From: JBEBVQ01 sp037190845
GTDB taxonomy: Bacteria; Bacteroidota; Bacteroidia; Chitinophagales; Chitinophagaceae
NCBI GenBank assembly: GCA_037190845.1
Contig: JBBCJI010000016.1
Location: 1-64,000 of the forward strand
Length of the DNA stretch: 64,000 nt
Reading direction: 5' to 3'
How positions within the stretch are numbered: position 1 is the first letter of the stretch; each line of letters begins with the position of its first letter. Position numbers and translations under genes: made by a program. The notes under the pieces are model-generated. The model was not told the DNA's origin and made no database searches. It saw only the letters and a program-made list of their open reading frames with translations. Below are positions 15,903-24,359 of this stretch, piece by piece.

Positions 15903-18725
15903 ATGAAATATGCTATACTTTCTATTATCAGTGTTGTCTTATGCCATGCCGGGGGCGTTTTCGCACAGGTAACCGATACTTCCGTTCAGTGGGCCTGGAT
16001 AAAGGGAAGCACATCCAGTAACCAGAATGGTACTTACGGTACTCAGGGCACACCGGATCCGGCAAATACACCGGGTACCCGGGTCGTTTCGATGATCTGG
16101 CAGGATAAACAGGGCAAATTCTGGATGATGGGGGGAGAAGGCCGCGGAGCTTCCGGGACAACGAATTATCGTCTGAACGATCTGTGGAAGTATGACCCGG
16201 CTACCGGTGACTGGGTATGGCTGAAGGGAACGAATACGCCGCCACAGGCTGGTGTGTATGGTACTGCGGGCGTCCCGGCAGCAGCGAATGTACCGGGGGG
16301 AAGGAGCCATGCGGGCACATGGATAGATACTGCCGGTAATCTGTGGTTATATGGCGGGATTGGCTACAGCACTTCTACTGCTGCCACACCCAGGCTGAAT
16401 GATCTTTGGAAGTATAATCCCGCTACGAATGAATGGACATGGATCAAGGGCTCCCAGGGGACGACGGCTGTTGCCGCCACCTGGGGTACACAGGGTGTTT
16501 CAGCTCCCGCCAACAATCCCGGTTCCAGAAGCCATGTAGTTACCTGGATAGATAAGGACAACAAGCTCTGGCTGTTCGGGGGATATCATCAGGCAGCGCC
16601 TGCAGGTTATCTGAATGACCTGTGGCGTTTTGACCCGCTTACCAATGAGTGGACCTGGATGAAAGGCAGTAACAGCACAGCTACTCCTGTTTCAGTCTAC
16701 GGTACACAGGGAGCAGAAGGTCCGGCAGTCACTCCCGGTGGGCTCTCATCGGCAGTAGGCTGGCTGGATACTGACGGTAATTTCTGGATGTATGGTGGTT
16801 ATGGACACGCTTCTGCAACTACAGCCAATAATCTGGGCACCATGTGGAAGTATAATCATGCTACGAATAACTGGACATATGTTCAGGGAGCTACAGTAAC
16901 TACGCCTGGAGCAGTATATGGAACACAGGGCGTATCCGATCCGGCGAATACCCCCGGCGGGGCTAATGGCGCTTATGGCTGGAAAGATGTACAGGGAAAT
17001 TTCTGGCTGTTCGGGGGCTATCATCCCTCTACGAATAATTTCCGAAGCGACCTGTGGAAATATAATCCTGTGATAAACGAATGGACCTGGATGAAAGGAC
17101 CCGGCACCATTGATGAGGTGGCTGTATATGGTACTCAGGGTACGCCGGATCCGGCGAATACTCCCGGCGCCCGGTTTAATATAGCCATAGGGCGGGGATG
17201 GGTGGATACGGCAGGTAACTTTTGGATATTCGGCGGATCGCCCCGTACCGTGATGAAAAATGACCTTTGGCGTCTGGCTCCCGTCGTTCCGCCTGTCTGC
17301 GTGATACCGATGCCCGTGATCGCTGCGGCCGGCTCCACCACTTTTTGTCAGGGAGACAGTGTCGTGCTGCGTTGCACAACACCCGGCGGCGGCCTCAGCT
17401 ATCGCTGGCTGGAAGGTGGTAATGTGCTGACCGGAGAAACAGATGATTCCCTGGTAGTGTATACTCCAGGTTCTTTTTCGGTTGAAATTTTCAACGGTAC
17501 CTGTGCGGATACTTCTGTTGCTACAGATATAACGGTGCATACCCTTCCTGGCGCCGGGATATCGGCAACGGGCCCGGCAGCTTTCTGCGATGGCGATAGC
17601 GTGGTATTGACCGCTACCCCGTCGGGGGCCGGATTTACTTACCAATGGCTGAAGGATGGAGCGAATACCGGTAATAATACGAATATATTTATGGCATCAT
17701 TATCCGGCCTGTACAGGGTAGTAGTTACAAACAGCAATAACTGTTCTGATACTGCTGCCGGTACAACAGTTATTGTACATCCGTTACCGGTTGTCAATAT
17801 CACCGTGTCCGGCCCTGTATCGTTCTGCCAGGGTGATAGCGTTACGATCAATGCAGGAACCGGCAGCGGATGGAGTTATGGATGGAAACGGGATAACACG
17901 CCGGTAGGAGGGAATACTGCCACACACACAGCCACAGCTACAGGCACGTACCATGTAACAGTAACGGATGGCAATAACTGTTGGGATACTGCTTCTCAGA
18001 TGGTGCAGGTATATACGCGTCCTTCACTATCTGTAACACCGGCAGACACGGCATTCTGCGAAGGAGGAAGTGTACTGCTACAGTCCGTGACAGCAGATAC
18101 GGGCCTTTCTTATCAGTGGAAAGACGATAATGGCATTATTAATAATGCAACATCCGCCTTCCTGCAGGTAACGCAATCGGGTAATTATTATATAGTAGCA
18201 GGCAGTCAGCATGCAGGAAACTGTACAGACAGCTCAGCTATTGCTACGGTGACTGTTCATCCATTGCCGGAGCCTGTGATTGACTGGGATGGTAATGAGC
18301 TGAGCACACAGCCCGGATATGAAAGCTACCAGTGGTACATAGACGGACAGGTGATCATCGGCGCTACCGATTCCGTATGGAGGGCTGTGAACGGCGATTA
18401 TGTAGTCGAGGTGACAGATAGTAACGGATGTACAAACATGTCGGATATTTTTACGGTTACTAATGCCGGATTTGCCGGTAATGATGCCCTCGTCCGGCTG
18501 ATAAAAGTATACCCGAATCCCGTGACAGCAGGAGTCATCCATATCTTATCCCCCGTGACGGTGCAGGTGATGCTGATGAGCATGGACGGCCGTTTGCTGA
18601 TGCAGCAGCGGGACGCTATGACGATAGATATAAGCCGTTTCCCCGACGGGGTATATATGCTCCGGATCATGGATGAGGAAAGTCATTTTATCCGGCATGA
18701 ACGGGTGGTGAAAAAGGTTTTTTGA
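15903..18725 (+). CDS. Kelch-like propeller and Ig-repeat secreted protein, T9SS type A (cassette 2)
   Basis: Secreted protein of 940 residues and paralogue of the cassette 1 kelch-type protein. The signal peptide is MKYAILSIISVVLCH to about FAQ. About six kelch-like repeats (24-455) carry NDLWKY.P.T..W.W(I/M)KG, TPG.R and NFW(I/L)(F/Y)GG. The first (WAWIKG) and last (NDLWRLAP) partial strands look like the two halves of one blade, a typical propeller closure. Ig/PKD-like domains follow (about 460-830), then a type A sorting domain (VYPNPVTAGVIHI onward). The identical 79-residue Ig array of cassette 1 is absent. The start at 15903 is chosen for its signal peptide. It lies 22 bases before the next gene, in an operon-like arrangement. 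Confidence 0.88.
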   Translation: MKYAILSIISVVLCHAGGVFAQVTDTSVQWAWIKGSTSSNQNGTYGTQGTPDPANTPGTRVVSMIWQDKQGKFWMMGGEGRGASGTTNYRLNDLWKYDPATGDWVWLKGTNTPPQAGVYGTAGVPAAANVPGGRSHAGTWIDTAGNLWLYGGIGYSTSTAATPRLNDLWKYNPATNEWTWIKGSQGTTAVAATWGTQGVSAPANNPGSRSHVVTWIDKDNKLWLFGGYHQAAPAGYLNDLWRFDPLTNEWTWMKGSNSTATPVSVYGTQGAEGPAVTPGGLSSAVGWLDTDGNFWMYGGYGHASATTANNLGTMWKYNHATNNWTYVQGATVTTPGAVYGTQGVSDPANTPGGANGAYGWKDVQGNFWLFGGYHPSTNNFRSDLWKYNPVINEWTWMKGPGTIDEVAVYGTQGTPDPANTPGARFNIAIGRGWVDTAGNFWIFGGSPRTVMKNDLWRLAPVVPPVCVIPMPVIAAAGSTTFCQGDSVVLRCTTPGGGLSYRWLEGGNVLTGETDDSLVVYTPGSFSVEIFNGTCADTSVATDITVHTLPGAGISATGPAAFCDGDSVVLTATPSGAGFTYQWLKDGANTGNNTNIFMASLSGLYRVVVTNSNNCSDTAAGTTVIVHPLPVVNITVSGPVSFCQGDSVTINAGTGSGWSYGWKRDNTPVGGNTATHTATATGTYHVTVTDGNNCWDTASQMVQVYTRPSLSVTPADTAFCEGGSVLLQSVTADTGLSYQWKDDNGIINNATSAFLQVTQSGNYYIVAGSQHAGNCTDSSAIATVTVHPLPEPVIDWDGNELSTQPGYESYQWYIDGQVIIGATDSVWRAVNGDYVVEVTDSNGCTNMSDIFTVTNAGFAGNDALVRLIKVYPNPVTAGVIHILSPVTVQVMLMSMDGRLLMQQRDAMTIDISRFPDGVYMLRIMDEESHFIRHERVVKKVF

Positions 18726-18747
18726 AATATTGCTTTACAGAAAGAAT

Positions 18748-21657
18748 ATGAACAGACTATTCTATTTACCCTTATTAATACTGCTTTCAGGTTATATGCA
18801 GAGCCATGCACAGACAGATTCCCTGTTTTGGTTTGCTGCGCCTGATGTGTCGCCTGATGTACAGAATTTTGACAGGCCGATCAAGCTGATCATTACTACC
18901 TTCAACCAGCCTGCCGTTGTGACCATCTCACAGCCTGCCGGCGGAGGAATGCCCGTACAGACAGCAAATATACCAGCTAACAGTACGCAAACGGTCACAC
19001 TTACTACCTGGCTCAATGTGATCAAGACACAGCCGGCAAATACAGTTCTGAACTATGGCCTGAAGATCGTATCCACAGCACCGGTTACGGTGTATTATGA
19101 AGTGACCAGCCAGAATCTGAACAGTCCGGAAACATTTGCGCTGAAGGGACAGAATGCGTTGGGAACGGATTTCTGGATTCCTTCCCAAAACCTGATAGAT
19201 AACCAGCCTTCACGGCCGGATGCCTTTTCTTCTTTCGATATTGTAGCTACGGAAAACAACACCAGTGTCACAATAACTCCTTCCAACGCAATTGTAGGGC
19301 ATCCCGCCGGTATTTCGTTCAATATTGTTCTTAATGAAGGTCAGACCTGGTCGGCAAAAGCTATGAGCAAACTTGCCGCAAACCATCTGGGAGGATCACG
19401 GGTAGTATCGGACAAGCCGATTGCGATTACCATAAAGGATGATAATGTGGACGGCAGACCTAACTATTACGGCGCCTGTGCTGATCTGATAGGCGATCAG
19501 ATCATTCCTGTACATCTTTTGGGGACGGAGTATATTGCCGTAAACGGCTTCCTGAATGCTCCGCACGATCAGCTGTTTATTCTGGCGACGCAAAATGGCA
19601 CAACCATTTCCCAGAACGGAGTTGTGGCAGCTACGATTAATGCAGGGCAGACGCACCGGGCGGTGATCGGTGGCCCCTCTACCTATATCCAGACATCAGC
19701 GCCGGTATATGTGCTGCAGCTTACCGGTGTAGGGTGTGAGTTCGGCTTGGGGATGCTGCCGCAGATTAACTGTACGGGCAGCTCCTCAGTCTCCTATGCC
19801 CGTTTTTTGCCCAGCCAGCTATATCTTAACCTTGTAGTGCGTAACGGTGGTCAGGGAGACTTCCTGGTAAACGGTAATACAGGCGTGATCAATGCGGCGA
19901 ATTTTGCTGCGGTACCGGGTACCGGCGGGCAGTGGATGGCGGCACAGGTTTCATTGTCAATACAGCAATATCCTATGGGTAGCGTCATATCGGTGACTAA
20001 CACCTCTGCTTTGTTTCATTTGGGTATACTGGATGCCAATACGCTTACTGCCGGCGGCGCCAGTTATGGTTATTTCAGTGATTTCAGGCAAATTTCCATC
20101 AATGCAGCAGCAACTGCGCCGGAGCTTTGTGCCGGTATGGATCTGTCATTGCTGGCAGATTCAATTGCTTCAGCTAATTACAGTTGGACAGGCCCGAACG
20201 GTTATGCCAGTAATCAGCAGAGCCCGGTTATACAAAATGTCAGTGTCGCTGATTCCGGAATGTACATAGTTACAGCAACTTCAAATGGCTGTATCGCTTC
20301 AGACACTGTAGTTTTGCCGGTATTCTATATGCCTGTGGCAGATCTTGGTCCTGACACGGCTAATTGTGGTGATACTATTCTCTTGCAGTCGTCGCCTGTA
20401 TATCCTGATGCAACTTACCGGTGGAGCACCGGTGCGTCGTCTCATAGCTTGACCGTTACGCAACCGGGTGTCTACTGGCTGGAGATAGATAATAATGGCT
20501 GTACCGGCAGCGATACGGTCAATGTAACCCTGAATCCGGCGCTTGAAGTCAATCTGGGTAATGATACCGTCATTTGTGATGTGGACGTTCCACTTGTCTT
20601 ATACGCTCCCCAGCCACCGGGTACTCAGTACCTGTGGAGTACCGGTTTTACCGATTCGCAGGCCGCTATATACCAGACCGGTACTTATTGGCTGTATGTA
20701 AACCGGGATGGTTGTACCGGCAGCGATACGATCCATGTGCGGGTAGTGCAGACCCCTGTTATCTCGCTGGGTAATGATACGGTGATCTGCGAGAGCATAC
20801 CTGCCCGTATCGGCAGGGCGCTTCCCGGCGCCACTTACTCGTGGAATACAGGGGCAGCAACATCACATACCGAAGTATCTGCCACAGGCGATTATATTCT
20901 GTCTGTTAATCTGGAAGGCTGTATTGTGCATGATACGATCCATATTACGGCGATGCCCGACCCGTCTGTTGATCTCGGACCAGACGATGATATCTGTCCG
21001 GAACAGACGATCGTGTTGGATGCTTACATGAGCGGTAATAATGATTATCTGTGGAATACGGGAGATACTACGCCGGATATTACCGTAACCTCAGGTGGCG
21101 TGTATTGGGTGGAGGTCATTTCTGAATATGGCTGTACCGGCCGGGATAGCATCACGTTGAGTCATTATCCCAAACCTGTCGTAATGCTGGGGCAAGATAC
21201 GATAGTCTGCGAGGAGACACCATTACTACTGCATGCTTGGGCGCTGAATACAGATTCCGTAAGATGGTCTGATGGTAGTATAGGCGATATGCTGTCCGTA
21301 AAATATGGTGGTGAATATATCGCTACTGGTATCAATAAGTGTGGTACGGGTTCGGATACGATCGAAGTAAAGCAGATATTTTGTGAGATCTGGCTGCCGA
21401 ACGCCTTTACGCCCAACGGTGATGGAGTGAACGACATCTTCCGGATACTGGGTAATGTAGGTCGTATGGAAGGGGTGAGCTTTGGTATATACAATCGTTG
21501 GGGAGAAGAGGTTTTTCATACAAAAGATAAATACCAGGGATGGGGTGGTGACTATAAAGGAGTTCCGTCCCAGATGGGCACCTATGTGTACCTGCTGGAA
21601 TACAGTATAGACGGTCGTCCGTATCTGCAAAAGGGGAATTTTCATTTACTGCGGTAA
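18748..21657 (+). CDS. IgGFc_binding-like protein with CHU_C (T9SS type B) C-terminus (cassette 2)
   Basis: Secreted protein of 969 residues. The signal peptide is MNRLFYLPLLILLSGYM to SHAQ. Residues of about 25-440 resemble the IgGFc_binding domain first named for mammalian FCGBP, with motifs GTDFWIPSQN, FDIVATENNTSVTITPS, GGSRVVSDKPIAITIKDD and CGADLIGDQ-like CADLIGDQIIPV. Ig/PKD-like modules with (Y/R).W(S/N)TG follow. The C-terminus (IWLPNAFTPNGDGVNDIF to KGNFHLLR) is a CHU_C type B sorting domain. The initiator is taken at 18748, since only a TTG lies farther upstream. It occupies the same cassette position as the WQ-repeat protein at 8126 but has an unrelated N-terminal module. Binding of host immunoglobulin must not be assumed. 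Confidence 0.85.
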   Translation: MNRLFYLPLLILLSGYMQSHAQTDSLFWFAAPDVSPDVQNFDRPIKLIITTFNQPAVVTISQPAGGGMPVQTANIPANSTQTVTLTTWLNVIKTQPANTVLNYGLKIVSTAPVTVYYEVTSQNLNSPETFALKGQNALGTDFWIPSQNLIDNQPSRPDAFSSFDIVATENNTSVTITPSNAIVGHPAGISFNIVLNEGQTWSAKAMSKLAANHLGGSRVVSDKPIAITIKDDNVDGRPNYYGACADLIGDQIIPVHLLGTEYIAVNGFLNAPHDQLFILATQNGTTISQNGVVAATINAGQTHRAVIGGPSTYIQTSAPVYVLQLTGVGCEFGLGMLPQINCTGSSSVSYARFLPSQLYLNLVVRNGGQGDFLVNGNTGVINAANFAAVPGTGGQWMAAQVSLSIQQYPMGSVISVTNTSALFHLGILDANTLTAGGASYGYFSDFRQISINAAATAPELCAGMDLSLLADSIASANYSWTGPNGYASNQQSPVIQNVSVADSGMYIVTATSNGCIASDTVVLPVFYMPVADLGPDTANCGDTILLQSSPVYPDATYRWSTGASSHSLTVTQPGVYWLEIDNNGCTGSDTVNVTLNPALEVNLGNDTVICDVDVPLVLYAPQPPGTQYLWSTGFTDSQAAIYQTGTYWLYVNRDGCTGSDTIHVRVVQTPVISLGNDTVICESIPARIGRALPGATYSWNTGAATSHTEVSATGDYILSVNLEGCIVHDTIHITAMPDPSVDLGPDDDICPEQTIVLDAYMSGNNDYLWNTGDTTPDITVTSGGVYWVEVISEYGCTGRDSITLSHYPKPVVMLGQDTIVCEETPLLLHAWALNTDSVRWSDGSIGDMLSVKYGGEYIATGINKCGTGSDTIEVKQIFCEIWLPNAFTPNGDGVNDIFRILGNVGRMEGVSFGIYNRWGEEVFHTKDKYQGWGGDYKGVPSQMGTYVYLLEYSIDGRPYLQKGNFHLLR

Positions 21658-21664
21658 CGAAACT

Positions 21665-21741
21665 GCAGAGACGTGATGCATCGCGTCTCTGCTTCGGCGT
21701 TTGCCATAAAAATATAGAGACGTGATACATCGGGTCTCTGC
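21665..21741. repeat. Two GAGACG palindromic repeats between cassette 2 genes
   Basis: Two near-palindromic 27-28 base units (21665-21692 and 21715-21741) follow the form AGAGACGTGATgCATCGcGTCTCTGC. They lie in the 104-base gap between the CHU_C and FG-GAP genes. A third, degenerate copy sits at 32197 in the matching gap of cassette 3. They can form hairpins and may weaken or tune read-through; cassette 1 lacks them. Confidence 0.7.
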
Positions 21742-21761
21742 AAAACAATAACATCAATTTT

Positions 21762-23699
21762 ATGAACAGAAAATCATATTGCACGGGGCTATTCGTAGCA
21801 ACGATTATGACAGTAACAGGTGCGATTGCACAGGACAGCGACTGGGTTGGTCTGGGTACGGCACCGGCAGGTTTGGATACGGCCCACGCCTTCAACGTTT
21901 TTGTAACGGATATCAATAACGATCATTACCCTGATTTTGTGTCGTTAAAGGGAGATTGGGGTGTTGGGGTAGAGAATGCATTGCGTGTGTATATCAATGT
22001 GCGTGATACAGGCTCGCCGGATGCATCTGCGCGGATGTTTGTAGATATTACGGGTGAGTCGGGTGTCAATTCGATGCATGGCGCTGCCGGTGTGAGTAAG
22101 GGTGTGCTGGTGGCAGTGTTGGCAGATGTAAACAATGATGGTAATGTAGACCTCGTCCGGGGAAATTATTACCACACTGATCCCGCTGCGGTTGCAGACG
22201 GTCGTTGTGAAGTACTATTGGGTGATGGTCAGGGACGCTTTACACTTGTTCCTGATAACGGACTTCATGAACTGGGTGTGATCAATGTGACAGGTATGAG
22301 CTTCCTGGATTATGATAAGGATGGAAATATAGACCTGTTCATAGGACGTTGGTTTCAGAACTATGCTTTGAATACCTGGAGCCCTGGTATCCTGATGAAA
22401 GGGAATGGTGACGGGACGTTTACAAATGTATCCTCACAGGCGGGCATCACCAGTCCCGAGCCTATGTACGGGTGTAGTGTAGTAGACTGGAACAATGACG
22501 GGTGGCCGGACATTGCGACAGCGCCTTATTGTCGTACGAACGGACAGCTATGGAAAAACAATGGAGACGGAACATTTACGGATGTAGCGGCAAGCACTGG
22601 TTATAACGCGCGTTATATGCCGGGAGATAACGGTCAGGCGCTATGCATGTGGAGCGCTGTGCCGGAAGATTATGATAATGATGGCGATATGGACTTTTTC
22701 TTCAGCCTGGTGCACGGAGGCACGGGGGTGAATGAAGGCCGCTCTGCCATAGTGTTGAACGGGGGATCTGCAGATAACTATAAGCTGACACCGGACCGCA
22801 GCCTGATGACGCGGAATAATCCTCAGGCCTCGCATCTGGGAGATTATGACGGATCGTGGTTTGATCTTGATAACGACGGATTGATGGATCTGGCGATGGC
22901 ACAGGGCCATTATGATCAACCCTTACCACGATTATACATATTCCATCAGGGTTATGATCATAAGCTGACAGATATTACGGGAGTGCTTGGTATGGTCCGG
23001 GAAGAGACTAATAATCTGCATCTGCTGGAGGCGTTGGATTATGATCTGGATGGGGATGATGATCTGTTGCTCTGCAAGGATGCGCTGCCACGTCCGTTGC
23101 ACCTTATAGAAAATCGTATCGGTCAGGACAACAACTGGACGGGCGTACAGTTGCGTGCACCGCAGGGGGTGAATAAGAGTTGTATTGGTGCGAGGATCTA
23201 TGTATGGTCGAATGGCGTGCAGCGTATGCGTGAGGTATATGCGGGCAGAGGGAATAACGGTGGTCAGCAGCCGTTTGCGATGTTGTTCGGGCTGGGTAAT
23301 CATACGACGATAGACTCCGTTAAAGTTGTGTGGCCGGATGCACAGAGCAGCACAACTACGGTGTATAACCCACCGGTAAACCACTACTTAGAGATCACGG
23401 CAAATGGCCTTGCAGTGGAAGACGCAGAGGACGATGGCAATAAAGAAATTGGCTTGAAGGTATATCCCAACCCGGCAAAGGATTTTATCCTGGTGCAGTT
23501 GAGTAATAATGAACCGGTAGAACGGGTCGAGGTGTATGATGTGCTGGGCCGACGGGTGTATAAGCGGGCTGCCAACAGAACGGGAGATGCGGTGCATTAT
23601 TACGATATTATGGAACTTCCTTCCGGCAATTATTGGCTAAAAGTGATATCACGTTCGGGAGAAAATATTACATCTTTTTTTGTGAAATCTACGCAATGA
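21762..23699 (+). CDS. FG-GAP/VCBS, ASPIC/UnbV secreted protein, T9SS type A (cassette 2)
   Basis: Secreted protein of 645 residues with signal peptide MNRKSYCTGLFVATIM to AIAQ. VCBS/FG-GAP repeats (about 45-455) carry calcium loops DINNDHYPD, DVNNDGNVD, DYDKDGNID, DWNNDGWPD, DYDNDGDMD, DLDNDGLMD and DYDLDGDDD. The ASPIC/UnbV domain lies near 470-545 (CIGARIYVWSNG, FGLGNHTTIDS), followed by a type A sorting domain starting VYPNPAKDFIL. It shares a 257-base almost identical segment with the cassette 3 paralogue at 32240. It converges on the response regulator with 21 bases between stops. Confidence 0.92.
   Translation: MNRKSYCTGLFVATIMTVTGAIAQDSDWVGLGTAPAGLDTAHAFNVFVTDINNDHYPDFVSLKGDWGVGVENALRVYINVRDTGSPDASARMFVDITGESGVNSMHGAAGVSKGVLVAVLADVNNDGNVDLVRGNYYHTDPAAVADGRCEVLLGDGQGRFTLVPDNGLHELGVINVTGMSFLDYDKDGNIDLFIGRWFQNYALNTWSPGILMKGNGDGTFTNVSSQAGITSPEPMYGCSVVDWNNDGWPDIATAPYCRTNGQLWKNNGDGTFTDVAASTGYNARYMPGDNGQALCMWSAVPEDYDNDGDMDFFFSLVHGGTGVNEGRSAIVLNGGSADNYKLTPDRSLMTRNNPQASHLGDYDGSWFDLDNDGLMDLAMAQGHYDQPLPRLYIFHQGYDHKLTDITGVLGMVREETNNLHLLEALDYDLDGDDDLLLCKDALPRPLHLIENRIGQDNNWTGVQLRAPQGVNKSCIGARIYVWSNGVQRMREVYAGRGNNGGQQPFAMLFGLGNHTTIDSVKVVWPDAQSSTTTVYNPPVNHYLEITANGLAVEDAEDDGNKEIGLKVYPNPAKDFILVQLSNNEPVERVEVYDVLGRRVYKRAANRTGDAVHYYDIMELPSGNYWLKVISRSGENITSFFVKSTQ
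22125..22381 (+). repeat. Gene-conversion tract shared with 32603-32859
   Basis: These 257 bases match 32603-32859 with only two differences that I can find by eye (A/G in caggg[a/g]cgc and C/T in ttc[c/t]tgg). Flanking homologous sequence differs at many more silent sites. The tract encodes the DVNNDGNVD to TWSPG part of the propeller. Confidence 0.85.
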
Positions 23700-23720
23700 T
23701 TATATCGAAACAGGAATCGA

Positions 23721-24359
23721 TCATTCTGTCAGCCCCATGGTCAATACCTTCCCCGCCAGTTCTGCCATATTCTTGACATCCAGTTTCAGGAATATCCGTT
23801 TCCGGTATGTTTTTACCGTATTGATTCCGAGAAAAAGCCGGGATGCAATATCCTGGTTGGTATCTCCGTTCAGGATCAATCTGAGTATTTCCTTTTCCCG
23901 CAGTGTCAGCATAACTTTGGAAAATACTGCTCCCCTTGTCTTGCGGGAAAGTTCGTTAAGTTTTTCATGGATTTGCGGTTCTATAAATGAGCCGCCATTG
24001 TAAATCATTTCGATCGCTTCTATTACCGTGTGTTGTCGGGCTGTTTTTAACAGGTAGCCGGATACGCCAAGGCGTATCATGTTATTTGCGTACACAACGC
24101 TGCTGAAATTTGTGAATACCAATATACGGATGTCAGGATATTTTTTCAGTAAATAAGGCACAAGTGTGTCGCCGGTTTTTCCCGGAAGCTGAATATCGAG
24201 CAATAGTACATCCGGGATATTTTTTTCCAGTCCCTCCATCAACTCCTGATCGTCACTGTAAGTGCCGGTTAGTGTAATGTGTGTATAATTGGCGATCATT
24301 TTCTGCAAGCCTCCGATAATCATGGGATGATCATCGATGATGGCGATCTTTATATTCAT
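23721..24359 (-). CDS. LuxR/NarL-family response regulator (cassette 3)
   Basis: Response regulator of 212 residues. The receiver starts MNIKIAIIDDHPM with phospho-acceptor D55 in LLLDIQLPGKTGD. The LuxR helix-turn-helix near 148-212 contains LTLREKEILRLI and GINTVKTYRKRIFLKLDVK. It is clearly closer to the cassette 1 regulator than to cassettes 2 or 4: the receiver start, the GYLLKTAR.HT(I/V)IEAIE segment and the ending GLT(D/E) are shared. Its start lies within the kinase gene (29-base overlap), exactly as in cassette 1. The stop is 21 bases from the stop of the convergent FG-GAP gene. Confidence 0.93.
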   Translation of the reverse strand: MNIKIAIIDDHPMIIGGLQKMIANYTHITLTGTYSDDQELMEGLEKNIPDVLLLDIQLPGKTGDTLVPYLLKKYPDIRILVFTNFSSVVYANNMIRLGVSGYLLKTARQHTVIEAIEMIYNGGSFIEPQIHEKLNELSRKTRGAVFSKVMLTLREKEILRLILNGDTNQDIASRLFLGINTVKTYRKRIFLKLDVKNMAELAGKVLTMGLTE

